The notes: generated by a model not told the origin, from the sequence alone. A stretch of DNA of 64,000 nucleotides from Laguncularia racemosa (GCA_037954665.1 JBBMOL010000101.1:1302001-1366000), one strand, 5' to 3'. Shown: positions 34,911 to 47,514, counted from the stretch's first letter. Program-made: numbers and translations.

Positions 34911-35115
34911 GGAATAACGTGGACAAAATTTATGTGCAACAAAAGTAAAGAATGTTGTGATGTATAGAGGTTCCTCCTATTAAGTATGTCCTCTCTTCTA
35001 GCTACACTACTAGGGATCCGGTTTTCCACACCGATTGTTACACTATTCCAATTGCTAAGAAATGTTATAAATACCAATAGCTCTTGCTCTATCTTTCTAG
35101 CCTACAACTTGGCTA
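34911..35115 (+). repeat. Roughly 200-bp repeat, right copy
   Basis: Direct repeat of 32870-33073; it continues past the point where the left copy stops ('ctaagcacaagctacaag'). Confidence 0.75.
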
Positions 35116-37345
35116 AGCACAAGCTACAAGACTTTATAACCTCACTTTCTTAAACTAATCTATACACGAAAACAATAAAGAAGATTTTACAAAAATGAGA
35201 AATATTAATTCTCTAGTTTAAGCTTGAGAAAACAAAGAGTAATTGTTTTTACTCTATTCTTTTTTTTTTTTTGTCTCTACTCATATATCTTTCTGTGTTT
35301 TCTATTGTGTTGTCTTCTTCTTCCATCTTCAAATCTTCAGTTTATATATGTTCTTCTTTGTCTATAGAAGATTTCTAACATTTAGACGGACTTCTAATGT
35401 TCAAAATATCCCTACATTTATGGAATTTTAAAAAATCTTATCCGAAATTCAAATTCAAATTTAAACTCCTTAACCATGTAACTAATTCTATTTGAAATTT
35501 GAATTTGTCAATGTATATCTTCATTTGCTTCATCAACATCCTCGTATGGGCTAGCCTTAGTTTGAAAACAAAAAATCCCTCTTATTAGGGGTATGCTTTA
35601 GCTATTATTCTTTATCCTTTTCTTGTTCTTCTTCTTCGGATGATAATTAGTTAAAATGAATCTTAAACTAATTTGATCCATTACAAAAATAACTTTACTA
35701 ACTGTAGTTAAAAATAGATTAAATCTGTAAATCAAACTTGTATCAAATATAAATAGGAAATGTATATGCATACATTCTTCAAACCAAAGCTTATTAACCA
35801 CAATATCATATTGTCTATTTAAATGTCTACTCAAACGTCTAATAGATCATATATATCAAACTATCCATTTAAGTGTATACTTAAACATCTAATAGAGTAT
35901 TTGTATTAAACTGTCTATTTAAGTGTCTGTAAATGACTGTCTACTTAAGTATCCATAAAAATAAGTACTTTTATTCTATGCACTTGACATATGTTTTCTA
36001 ATAACTTTTTTGTTATCATTAAAACTTATTTTAGAGAACTCAACAAAAACTTAATTGAAATTTTATTTTAAAGTAAGGTGATTTACATAGGATTTCACCT
36101 ATAAATGTATGTGATTAAAAGTTAATTATCTAGGAATCTCGAGGATGAAATTCGATTCATAATAAAATATGTTGTAAGTCTAATATTACTTACGAAAGAT
36201 TAAAAATCAATAAAACAAGATGAAATTGAATCAAGGAGTCATACAAATTGGATCAAACCAACTTGAATTAATCTAAACCACCTCACTATAGCTATATAAA
36301 CCCACTGTTATCAAGTAACCTTCATCTGCTTCATTCCACTTCAAATTCGCACTCTACAAATTTGGAAACTTCTCTTTAAGCTTTAGACTTCACCTTCATC
36401 ATCTCCTCTTGTGACAATCCAAATTCCGTGGAAGCTTCAATGAAGAGTAAATCATCCATTTAATCTAAACAATAATTATATTTAGATTGATAAGAAAATT
36501 ACTAAGAAATAATTTTTTTTTTATGTTTTTTATAGAAGGAAACAATAATTTGAAAGAGATATATCTAATAGTTTGACACTACTAGATTTAGATTATACTC
36601 TCACACCATCCTTGATTTCTATAACTTCACACCACATGATGAATTTCGATGGTCTCACACTATTGATAAAAAAGAAGGTATCACACATAACTTGAGAAAT
36701 AGTTTAATTATTAAATATTAAATCATTTTGTCATAACATGATTACATGTCTTACCTATCTATATACATAACAATATCTAATATTCTAGAAAACTAGGAAA
36801 TATAAAAAGATTTGCTATCTTAAAATAAAGATACTAATTTAACTAAATCCTAAAAACAAGAAACTAAATTTAATTAAATAAAAGATAGTAATAAAATTAT
36901 ATCTAATCTAAATAACATAAAATAAAATAAAATGAAATTAATATAAAAATTATCTTAACATATCTGCTTATTCTTAATCTACATTATTCCTCCTCTCGTA
37001 AAAAGATTCATCCTCGAATCTTTGAAATTTTTCTAAATCCTTCCAGAACAAATTGCAATATGCAAAAACTAATCCTGAACTCATGACATAATAGCTCTTC
37101 ATGTTCCTCATCAATTCTTCTTGACTTGAAAAAAATTAATCTCTAGCAAATCGGTGTAATATCTATTTTGATCTTCTACAATGCCTTTGGTTTCTCTTTT
37201 TTTTTTCTTTTTTTTTTCTAGTCACAATTATCATATCATCATCTAGATAACTCATTTTTCAAAGAACAAAAAGAAAGGATTTTATTTTTTCTTAGTCCAT
37301 GAATAAATACAAAATTTAGGCTCTAAGAAGAAAACTAAGGGTAGG
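35116..37345. other. No gene recognised; AT-rich
   Basis: Only short open frames without domains. It contains the small tandem repeat at 35812-35961 and T/A-rich runs. Confidence 0.6.
35812..35961 (+). repeat. Three-unit 50-bp tandem repeat
   Basis: 'tgtctatttaa', 'tatccatttaag' and 'tgtctatttaag' start at 35812, 35862 and 35912, exactly 50 apart. The first two units are similar over their whole length ('aaacgtctaatagat' and 'aaacatctaatagag'); the third diverges after 20 bases. Confidence 0.75.
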
Positions 37346-39620
37346 TGTTGAGCTTGAATTTTTCCTTTTTTCCTTAATTCAACTTATATTAAGCCCAACC
37401 CATTCAATATAAGCCACTCAACAATAATTAAGGAAAAATAGAATTTTTTGTTAAAAATAACTTTTCAAAAACTAGACTCGCCACCCAACCGAAGTTAGGA
37501 AAAATGAGAAAATAGGGTTAAATGAGTAGAATGACTCTAATTTTAGCCACTAGTTTATGTAAAAAGCCTTTTATCAAAAGACTCTTAAAACCAAAGAAAA
37601 TTTATGCTCAAGGGCAATTTTATTTAAAACCATTTGGTTTTTATATAAGAATTTTTGAAAAAAAAAATTAGAAGAGGCTTTTATTTAAAAATCCTTTCCC
37701 TTTCCCTTTCCTTTCCTTCCTTTCTTTATCTCATTCCCAAAGAAAGATAGTTAATGAAAAGTATATATGTGAAATCAAAAGACATGCATATAAAATGATT
37801 TTTTTTTCTTCTTATCTTCTTGCAAAACTAGCATAATAGTTACTATTAACAAAAAATTTAAATCAACTAGGAAAGGAAAGTAGAAACAATCAAGGCAAGA
37901 TTTACTAAAAAGACTTAATATTTTCCTACAAGAAAGAAAAGGAAGGTTAGTACTCAGGAAAAAATTAAATAAATTTAAAAGGAAATTAAATAAAACACTA
38001 GAACTAAATTAACTAAAATAAATAGAGAAAAAAGAATTTTTTTTATACAATTTCCTATAAAAGAACAGAAATTAGTAATATAACAAGAAACAATAATATA
38101 TATATATATATTTCAATTTTCCTTCTTTTTAGTTTTTATTGGTTTTTGGGAAAAATAATTTTTTTATTACTTTATGGTCACCCCGAACATGCTTACATAT
38201 TGTTTAACCAAAATCAGACTGCCATAGTTTTTTTTTTTTTTTTTTATAATGGCTGTTTCCATTCTTGAAAAGGCATTGGCTTTACATCATTAACAATTTC
38301 ATTATTTTTTATGAAAAACCTAAGGGAAATTCTAGTTTTTGAAGAAAAAGTCTACTTAAAAGATTTATTCAAGAAAACAACATTTTAGATGGTGAAACAC
38401 TTTTTATTTTTTGGAATGGAAAAGAAATTTTTTTTTTTTAAGAAAAATGTTTAGAAAAAAAAATGAATCAATACAAACAAAAATGTAGGTTAGTTTCAAA
38501 GTGACATACCAAGATGATCAAGCACCTAAAACTTCAAAAGCGAACAAGTTAATCCATAGGATGTAATCAAAATACCAAAATAAAGCATAAGTATGGATTT
38601 TTTTTCTTTGGGGTTTTCATATGCTAAAGGATGTCAAATTGCAATTATTAAGGTCTAAAAGCTATCTAATTGTCAATATTATCATAAAAAAGGTACTATA
38701 GCCTACATGAAAACATGAAAAGACATTATCTAAAAAATTTTATTACGATTATTTTTTTTTCTTACAAAGGTTTCTATTTTTTTTTCTTTCTTTTTGTGTA
38801 ATAAAGAAATGTATCATGCAAGGATCACATATTACCAAGAAATTTAATACTACTCTAAATGAATTTAACTAATTAATTAGTACCAAAAAGAAAAACACTT
38901 TTCTCGATAAAAAATTTCATTATAAGAAAAATAAAAACATAAATAAAATAAAAAGAGAAGGAAAAATTGATTACCTTGCGGCAAAGGTGGGTGTCAATTG
39001 CAGTAGTTACAATGACCAATGAGCAGGCGGTGGCCAAAACAATTTCTAGCAACATGGATAGTAGAACGCCTCAACCAATTTCTAAATTCGGCTCGTGTAT
39101 CTCCATTAATTTTTCTTAAACATAATCTTCAAACCCATAAACCCTAACTTCCTTTGTGATTGAAATCGAAGAAAATTATGTAATATTCAAAGCAATTGAA
39201 GCATAGGCTTTACTCTAATGATGATGGTGAATCGCTCCATGTGTTTGGTTAGCATCGATTTTCTCTTATAAGGGAGAAATTTGGAGAGAGGGTGGTTGTA
39301 ATTCAAGAAGCTAGAGAGAGAAAGTGTATAAAAAATGAACATTATTTAGAAAATGTTTAGTGATTTTATTAGATACCATTTTTAATCAAGTTCAGTACAA
39401 TTTTAGATGCCATTTACAAATTTTAGATACCATTTACAATATTGTATATAATATATACTTTTATTTTAGTTATAAATATAATATAAAAAATTAATAAAAG
39501 TAGATATGTTTATAATAGATGTTACTAAAATAGATTAATCTAAATTTTTTGAAAGCATTTTCTTGTTCTTTTTCTTTTTTAAAGGAACTCTTTCCTTTTT
39601 GAAATTTTCTTATTTTTTTT
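37346..39620 (-). repeat. LTR-like repeat, left copy of the LARD-like element
   Basis: Left boundary clear at 37346. Right boundary approximate: a weakly matching 'aaggaactctttcct' near 39583 is the last shared block. It is longer than its partner because of many A/T-rich insertions, e.g. around 37800-38900 and 39400-39540. Confidence 0.5.
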
Positions 39621-39639
39621 AAGAAAAACCTTTTATTCT

Positions 39640-40800
39640 TTAAAAACTATAGTAAATGAGAGTATAGAATTAGTAAAGGTGACAACTATTTACACTAATA
39701 AACATGACTAAACCTAATACAAGGAAGACAATCTATATGATTATAAATTCTACTACAAAGGTCAAATGGTCACAAAATTCTAAAAGGTGATGACATGATT
39801 GATAACCTACATGCGACAATTTATGAATGGTAATTATAAGGGTGATAGACTATTCATAGTGTTACAAAGGTGATAAGATAACAACTCATGATATACAATA
39901 TTATGGAAACATAGTACACTACAAAGAATGATAAATTATGAAAAGTTGATGACTATTGACAATTTAATGGAAGAGGATTATTCACAACCTATGGTAATAG
40001 GTGAAGTTTTTATTTGTGTACTTTTGTTTCTTTTTAGATTTTTTTGTTTTTAATTTTTGAGACTCTAAAGTTTCATGATTTACAAGAATTGCTATTTTGT
40101 AGATAAAGCTAGTAATTATAACACTCTTTGATAAGAAATTATTTATAAATCGACAAATTTAATGGAAACTTATTGAAAAAGAGGTTTTATTATAAAGGTG
40201 CTTGATTCAATAAAAGGGTGGCAACTTACAAAAGGAGATAAGTTATTAAAAGTTGACAACTATTGATAATCTAAAGGGAGAAGATTATTGAAAATTTACA
40301 ACCTGTGGAAACAAGTAGAGAACTTATCTCCTTTTTTTTCATGAATTTTTTCTTTCCATTTTTGACAATTCTTTGACACTATTTAGAAAGAAATTGTTTA
40401 CAAATTTATTCAAACTAGAAGCCTATTAGAAGAGAGATTTTACTGTATAGGTACGGGATTTTGTTACAAGGGTGGCAATTTATTAGGTTGCAATTGCCTA
40501 TAAGGTTGATAACAAAAGGTTACAAATATTTACAAGGCTGATCGCAAATATTTACAAAAAGGAATGTTGCATTAATCTAATATTGATAATTACTTACATG
40601 TTAGAGCATTTGTTATTTATAAGATTAGAATCTAAAGATTATTATTTACAACTTTAATAATTTAAAAGTTTTGATTCTTATAGGGTTGATAATCTAAAGG
40701 TTAAAAATATTTACAAAGAAGTGGTTTAAGATGAACAATTATTTTATAAGGTAATGAGTTCAAGGGTGACAATTATTTATAACCTAATTTTTTACAAGTT
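39640..40800 (+). repeat. Internal region built of degenerate 'ggtgacaactatttac' motifs
   Basis: Variants of 'aaaggtgacaactatttac' recur, e.g. near 39677, 39780, 39838, 40214, 40243, 40467, 40523 and 40754, separated by AT-rich text. The same motif appears at 63810-63940. No reading frame is preserved. Confidence 0.55.
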
Positions 40801-41361
40801 TCATTTTTCATTTTTCTTTTCTTTTTTATTTTTCTAAAAAAACAATAATATAAGCATACATAAGTAGAAAATAAATTAACTAACAAGTAAATAATAACAG
40901 GATAAAAACACACAAATGCAAAGGTTGGCAATTGAATAATAGTGTAGCAATTTTATTGAGCTATAACTTTATTATTATCATGATATTATACGAACCTACA
41001 TTTTTTTTTACAAAAAAATGATTTACAACATGCTATAATACATTTAGATTTTAATAAAATTACAACTCTTAATCATTACTACATTCTTTTTTACAATATG
41101 CCACACTATTTTTCATTCACTAACGTATGATCGTGAATGTAGCATGTTAGGTTCTATAGGTCTTTTTCATTTTTTTTTCTTTTCTTACACCATGAAAACC
41201 TATTTAGTACAACTATTTACAAATAAGAACACTACATTAAAAAAACAAAAGAAATTGAAAAAGGGAAAGAATTTAAGAATAAAAGCCTCTCTTCTGTTTT
41301 TATTATATTCGAAAATCCGCATATGGTTAGCAAATTTGTTTCCTTAATGGAGTCGCTAAGT

Positions 41362-43025
41362 TGTTGAGCTCAAATTTTTCGTTTTTCCTTAATTTGACTT
41401 ATATTAAGCTCCGCCTACTCGATATAAGCCACTTGACAAAATTAATATATAAAAAAGAACCTTTTAAAACAACTTTTTGAAAGATTGGAGTCGTCATCCA
41501 ATCGAAGTTAGGAAAAATGAGAAATTGGTTACAAATTGGTAGATTGATCCTAATTTCAACTACTAGTTTACACAAAAACCTTTTTATATATAAAAAAGAT
41601 TTTAAAACCTAGAGAAAATTGACTCTAGGGGCTATCTTATTTATTAAAATTTTCCTTCCTTTTTTATTTCCTCTAAAAATGGTTAACAAGTATGTAAAAA
41701 GGTACATAAGAAGAAAATAATCAAAAGTAAATAATCAAAATGAACAAAGAGGTATACCTTTTCCATATTTCCCTTGCGTCAAGCGGTTCATGGGTCAATC
41801 TAACTCTTAACAATGAGGGTAAGCAAACCCCTTAATCAATTTTAGGATTAGAAGCTTCTATCTTGATCAATTTCACTTGAACCCATTCTTCAAGCTTACA
41901 AACCCAAACTTTAATTCTTGGTCAAATTAGAGTAATTCCCAAGTTCTTGAATGTAATTGATGGCTAGGCTTTACTATGTTGATTATGGGGAATAATTTTA
42001 TGGCTTTAGTTCACTTCAATTTGCACTCAAATGAGAGAAATTGAAGAGAGAGAGGGTGGTCACGATTCAATAACCTAGAGAGAGAAAGAGTAGATTTATT
42101 GCAAATACGAGCTTGTTAATTTTGTGTTTTCTTGAAATGAGTTCTAGGTATCCTTATTTATATCAACAAGTGATGAGCAGTATTCAAGAAATTATAGATA
42201 CGAAGAAAAATTGAATCTTTACAAGAATGGATATTTTCAGTTCTTAAATATTTTTTGGCTAAATTTATCACGATTTTTTTGGAAATGTCTCAAAATTGAA
42301 GATGCAAATATGTTATATAGACTTTACTTGACTATTATGAATGTATGAGTTCAATTCATGATTTGCAAGTCAATTTAGCCCATAATATTCACTTAAAAAT
42401 TGAATATAATATGTGTATATTTCATTTTTTTCCAATTTTTATGTTTATTTTTAGAGTTCTTTCCTTTATTATAAATTTAAATTTAAAGTGTAATGGATAG
42501 TACTCTAAGTGTATATTTAATTTACACTTTTTGTTTGATTTAATTTAGCTAGAAAATGAGAGAAATTGGGTCAAGAATATGAGGGATTTTTTTTTCTTTA
42601 TTTCCTTTTTATTCTTCATACTCGTAACCAAAGGAAGAAGAAGCAAGTGTATGATTATGTGCCAAGCGTGTGCCACATGCCTCCATGCGCACACTCACTT
42701 CAAATTGTAAAGGGTCACAAAACTCACCCCTCAAGGATTGATCATGTGATCACTAGTTCTCAAGCACACACATCTAACCAACTAAGCTATGCTTGGTTTC
42801 TATCAAGTATAGCATTGAGTTATATTTAATCTTTCTTGAGTCATTTTATCAAAAGGCCTAATTATTTTTAGGCCTTTAAATTAATTTCCATCCCAAAACA
42901 AGCTAACCAAACCACCACATAATAATTTTTAAAAACTTCTTCCATTTTTTTAAGGTATTTTGGGACTCTTTCCTAAAATTAAGATTTTACTTAAAAAATT
43001 AAGAGAGCCAAAATGGGTGTCTATA
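41362..43025 (-). repeat. LTR-like repeat, right copy of the LARD-like element
   Basis: 1664 bp, from 'tgttgagctc' to 'gggtgtctata'. In element orientation it would be the 5' LTR, because the primer-site-like sequence is on its low-coordinate side. Confidence 0.55.
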
Positions 43026-43026
43026 G

Positions 43027-43393
43027 GGTAAACAATGCCTTAATAGGCCGTCGATCAAGGATTTCATCATATGATGGATAGCACCATAATGGGGCATTGA
43101 TTTATAATTCTATAATAGGTGAATAGCGTGTTGATGGCCTAGTGATCTTGAATTTCTTAAAAAGGTGGATAGCACTCTAATGGGTCGGCAATCCTAAATC
43201 CATTAATTAGGTAGATAGTGCCTTGATAGGCCAACGATCTTAGATTTCTTAAAAAGGTGGATAGCACCCTGAATGGCTGACGATCTTGAATTTTTCAAAA
43301 AGGCAGATTGCACCCTAATGGGCTAGTGATCCAAAACCTTTCATAAAGGTGGATAGCACCTTGATGGGTTAGCGTTTTGAAGCATATAAGGCG
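43027..43393 (+). repeat. 46-bp minisatellite, eight units
   Basis: Units start at 43027, 43073, 43118, 43164, 43210, 43256, 43302 and 43348: all steps are 46 bp except one of 45. Best-conserved part: 'ggtggatagcacc.tgatgg', then 'cgatcttgaatttctta'. The middle units are most alike; the first is most diverged. No start-to-stop reading frame runs through it. Confidence 0.9.
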
Positions 43394-44161
43394 AAAATTT
43401 TTTAGTCTTAGAAAATTAAGCCAACTAATGGATTTAAATTTCAAAGAAATACTAAGATGACAAACAAATCTAAACATAGAATTAAGAAATTTTGAAGGCT
43501 CTTCAAAAGCTAAGAACTCAAGATGGTTCTTTTCTTCATTTTTTTTTTCTTAACAATTTTTCAATATTCTTTCCTTTTTTTTCATTTAAATTAGGGCATT
43601 CAAAAGATTTTTGTAAATTAGATTACTAGCAAGTGTGGAAGTCTCTAGAGATTGCAAATAAATGGTAAGCTTACCCCATTGGTTGATAGTTACTCACTCT
43701 TTGCTTGATGACTCTTAAGCTAAGTTATTGTCTTGGCTTGACTTGGTCTTCTCTTAAATAGCTAAGTGATTCTTTTGTTGGATTTCTCAAGGCTTTAACT
43801 TAATCTAGTTGGGGTTTCGAATTAAGATCCATTACATTAAAAGATTTTTTTTAACTAAGAGTAGGTTTCCCATTCTTTAAATCATTTAATCTAAGAGGGC
43901 TTCTTGGCTCTCTTAAGGTTTAAATTCACTTTTGACTTAAATTCCAAAAATTATGGTTTATCTTGCAAGTGATACACATTGGCTAATTAATTAGCTCTTC
44001 TATAGGCTATATTATAGGCTTTTAGTCATCGGCTTATAATGTTTATAGGCCAATTTTGAGCGAATTAACCATCATTCAATCTTGAATTTTCAAGTCAAGA
44101 ACAATTGAAAAACTAAAATGAGCTTGCCCTAATTCCATGTGTCATTATTGCCTATCATAAA
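43394..44161. other. No gene recognised; left flank of the Tekay-like element
   Basis: Non-coding DNA. Ends with ATAAA (44157-44161), the left copy of the Tekay target duplication; before that insertion it was joined to 62082. Confidence 0.6.
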
Positions 44162-44565
44162 TGTAATGCCCTAAAGCCAGGTACGCTACGACTTGCCATG
44201 TGTCCTTATCAGACAAGGACACATTAAGACTCTAGACCTACTTTGATACCACTTAAACTTGCAAATCCTATAAATCTCAATTTAATATAATCAATACTAC
44301 CATCATGACATAAATATATCCCAATCCATCCTTTAAACCTTAGAAAAAGTTTAACATTTCATTTTTGGTCAAATCTAAAGCAGCGGAATATTTATAAAGT
44401 ACTAAGCTATTTTCTTCCAAAGATATCAACAGTATCTACATGTACAAACATAACTTCCTCCTAAAATCTAATCACCATAGTAATAGTGAAATTCTTCTTC
44501 TTCCCTCTTCTATGTATTCACTCCCATTTCTTCTCTTTGGTTATCTATTCCCTCAATATGTGTAA

Positions 44566-44604
<39 letters not shown>

Positions 44605-46108
44605 CTTAAAGGGTGAGCTAATGCCTAGTACGTATAATACAAGCACACACGCATGAACTTAATTCACATACATTATGCAGAACTTAAACAGTAAGCAACC
44701 ATTTCATGATATACTTAAGCCCAAAAGCAATAATAGGGTACTCATGACCCCCCTAAAATACTTAAACCCCTAAATCATGAACTGGTGATGGAAACTACCA
44801 CTATAGGCCTCACACCTATAAATATTAAACCTTAAACTTGGTAATGGGAATTTTCACTACGAGCCCCACACTCATGACTCGTAAGCCTTAAACATGGTGA
44901 TGAGAACTGCCACTACGAGCTTCATACCCATGAACCTTAAACCTTCAACAACCTATATCATTTGCAAGTACGACTCCACTAGGGAGAATGTCACACAAAG
45001 ATCATTGGGGTGCTGCTTAGGGAGGCCCCTAAGTTGAGCCAAGCACATATAACAATCACTTAAACCAAGCTTAAACCTTTCCATTTAACTTACTCCAATT
45101 TCAATATATATATACTAACTTAAACAAGCATAAGAAACACATAAGTTACACGTACCTTGAGTCCTAATCTTAAGCAATTCTAGTCTTAGAATTAAGGTTA
45201 TTTTGTAATATATAAATGCAACAATGATTACTTCTTAATACTAATCTAAGAATAAGCTAATCTCTTAATTCTCTTAACCGATTAGATTTTCTAAGGTCTT
45301 ACTAGTTATCTAAGTTGCATGGAAATTCGCTTAATTAGAAATCAATTCAAGAAACAAGTTTTCCTTAAGTACACAGTCGTGTTTGGAACCATGTACTTCA
45401 GTACGCCCTAAGTACACAGTCATATACAGTGGTTATATACCTTTATATAAATTTTCACATTTTGGCACACCTAAGTACACGGTTGCGTCGTTGGCCATGT
45501 ACCTCTCTGTTCATTTTCCATCCTCGACACACCTACAACACAGGCATGTAACCCAGTCGTATACCCATGTACACATTCCAGCACGAGCAAGTACACAAGC
45601 CTGTACTTGACCGTATTCCCTATTATTCTTCATAAACCCTAATTTTTCTTTTACCAATTCATCCTAATTCCAAATCCCTTGCTCCTAACTTTAATTTAAT
45701 TGTAAAATATGTAATCTAATTGAATTACATAGATTAGATTACTTACTTCTCAACTTCTATCATCTAAATCCTTAATCAATTGATGAACAAGTGTTAGAAA
45801 TTGGTTTAAATCCTTTGTTCGTTAATCTTAAATAAAATTCCATCATCAAAATTCTTACCTAGTGAATTCAAACGTGACCTTTGGTGAATTCTTCTTAGTT
45901 GCCTTTGTATTCTCCAAAGAGCGTTTTTCTTCTCTTATTTTGTCACTATGTAAATGGCAAAAAGGAAGTGCACTAGGTCAAAAGTGAGCTTATATACTTC
46001 TTCAAAGAAATGTTCATTTTGCACCCCATGTTTTATAAGAATCCCTCTTTTGACCTTAGTTATATTTTATAATATATGTTAAATAAAATACTTGTATGGG
46101 TATTTACA
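44162..46108 (-). repeat. 3' LTR of the Tekay-like element
   Basis: 1947 bp. Contains an (AT)17 tract at 44569-44602 that the partner LTR lacks (it has a short A run near 60468 instead). Sub-repeats with 'agtacac' and 'catgtac' lie at 45360-45610. Confidence 0.93.
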
Positions 46109-46120
46109 TTCTTCCCCCTT
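46109..46120 (-). other. Polypurine tract of the Tekay-like element
   Basis: AAGGGGGAAGAA on the minus strand, directly before the 3' LTR. Confidence 0.85.
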
Positions 46121-46149
46121 ATAAAACTTTTATCCTCAAAAGTTACCTA

Positions 46150-46580
46150 ATTCTAGAAGAATTTTGAATAATTTTTTCTCATCTCCTCTTCCAATTCCCA
46201 AGTCGCTTCTCATTCAGTCTAGTTTGTCCATTGTACTTTGATGTAAGAAATTGTTCTCCTTCTTAGAACTTGTTCTTTTGTGTCCACAACTTTGATGGGT
46301 CTTTCAATAGAAGACAAGTTTGGCTGCACATTTGTTGGCTCCAAAGCTACTACCTAGTTCAAGTTAGGTACATATTTCCTCAACATGGATACATGAAATA
46401 CATCATGTGCCCCAGCTAAACTTGGCAAGAGAGCTAACCTATGAGCTACAGTATCCACTCTTTCCAACATCTCAAATAGGCCTACATACCTCAGGTTCAA
46501 CTTCCCTCTTAAACCAAATCTAATCACCCCTTTAGTTAGAGAAACTCTCAACAAGACCATGTCTCCTGCTTAGAATTCTA
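46150..46580 (-). pseudogene. Integrase C-terminus and chromodomain remnant
   Basis: The open segment 46560-46354 contains 'VSLTKGVIRFGLRGKLNLRY', 'VGLFEMLERVDTVAHRLALL' and 'HDVFHVSMLRKYVPN', the GPY/F-type integrase C-terminus of the Tekay clade. After a stop the same frame continues with 'SSIERPIKVVDTKEQVLRRR', 'TISYIKVQWTN', a stop, 'TE', a stop, and 'EATWELEEEMRKNYSKFF', ending about 40 bases before the purine tract. The spacing of the aromatic W, the EATWE block and the final helix are those of a retrotransposon chromodomain, which steers integration toward chromatin carrying certain histone marks. Confidence 0.85.
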
Positions 46581-47229
46581 AGGAACGTCTTCTTTTATCT
46601 ACATAGTTCTTTTGTCTGGACTAAGCTATTTGTATCCTTTGCTTGATCAACTTCACTTTGTCCACTACCTCTTGGACCAATTCTAGTCCTAGCATCTAAC
46701 TTTCCCCCACTTCATCCTAATGTAGGGAGGATCCGCACCTTCTTCCATAAGGAGCCTTATAAGGAGCCATCTGGATTGTTGCCTGATAACTGTTATTATA
46801 GGTAAACTCAACCAAAGGAATATGTTCATTTCAATTACCTCCAAAATCTAGTACACATGCTTTGAGCAAATCTTCTAGTATCTATGTAGTCCTCTCAGAT
46901 TGACCATCCGTCTAACGGTGGAATGCAGTGCTGAGTTGCAGTTTGATGCCTAAAGCTTTATGTAAGTTACTCCAAAATCTGCTTACGAACTTTATGTCTT
47001 TATCAAAAGTTATGCTCACTGACACTCCATATAATCTAACTATCTCCTATATGTATATCTAGGCTAGTTTCTCTAGTTTGTATCCCACTCTAAAAGGTAG
47101 AAAATGAGCGAACTTGGTTAACCTGTCTACTATTACCCAAACTGCATCCTACTTCTCATTACTATTTAAGAGGGTTGTAATAAAGTCCATTATCACATGC
47201 TCCCATTTCTATTCTAGTACTAGAAGAGG
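46581..47229 (-). pseudogene. Integrase core, heavily decayed
   Basis: Blocks of the DDE core remain: 'GIKLQLSTAFHR' followed by a stop and 'TDGQSERTT' near 46900-46950 (the last catalytic Glu is the E of QSER), then 'ILEDLLKACVL'. Stops and indels are frequent. The first two catalytic aspartates were not located with certainty. Confidence 0.75.
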
Positions 47230-47514
47230 CTATAATTTTGTAGCTAGCCTTTGATGTTCTATTTTGATCTGCTGGCAAGTGAGGCATATGGCTACATACT
47301 TAGCTATCTCTCTTTTCATGTTCTTCCACCAATAGTGACTCTTCAGGTCCTTGTACATTTTGGTACTTCCAAAATGTATTGTGTAAGCTGAGTAATGTGC
47401 CCCTTTCATTATCTCTCTCTTCAATTTTATATCCCCTGGCACACATAACCTAGTTCCATATCTCAAGATCCCCTCTACATTGAAGTTGAATTCTAGAGCC
47501 TTGCCCCATTCCAT
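47230..47514 (-). pseudogene. Integrase zinc-binding (H2C2) domain
   Basis: A 94-residue open segment. 'MKGAHYSAYTIHFGSTKMYK' supplies the two histidines, and 'YVAICLTCQQIKIEHQ' supplies the CxxC cysteines. Between them 'DLKSHYWWKNMKREIAK' fits the family. It precedes the core in element orientation. Confidence 0.9.

Larger units (their letters stand above)
37346..43025 (-). mobile_element. Non-coding LTR-retrotransposon derivative (LARD-like, possibly Tat lineage)
   Basis: Two diverged direct repeats, from 37346 to about 39620 and 41362-43025, both start 'tgttgagct' on the plus strand. They share 'cttatattaagc', 'cgaagttaggaaaaatgag' and a late 'gagagagggtggt' plus 'ctagagagagaaag' block (39290-39330, 42045-42080). 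In minus orientation the right copy runs TATAGACACCC...CTCAACA. It is followed by 'acttagcgactccattaag' (41342-41360), which resembles the TGGCGACTCC-type primer-site region of some plant Ty3/gypsy elements. No gag-pol is present. Matching target duplications could not be confirmed. Confidence 0.55.

Noticed and set aside
37339..43030. GGGTA as target duplication of the LARD-like element
   Set aside because: The bases occur at 43026-43030 right next to one LTR but are two bases away from the other (37339-37343), so I do not count them as proof.
43027..43393. CRISPR-like array
   Set aside because: There is no repeat/spacer alternation; whole 46-bp units are related end to end, and the context is plant nuclear DNA.
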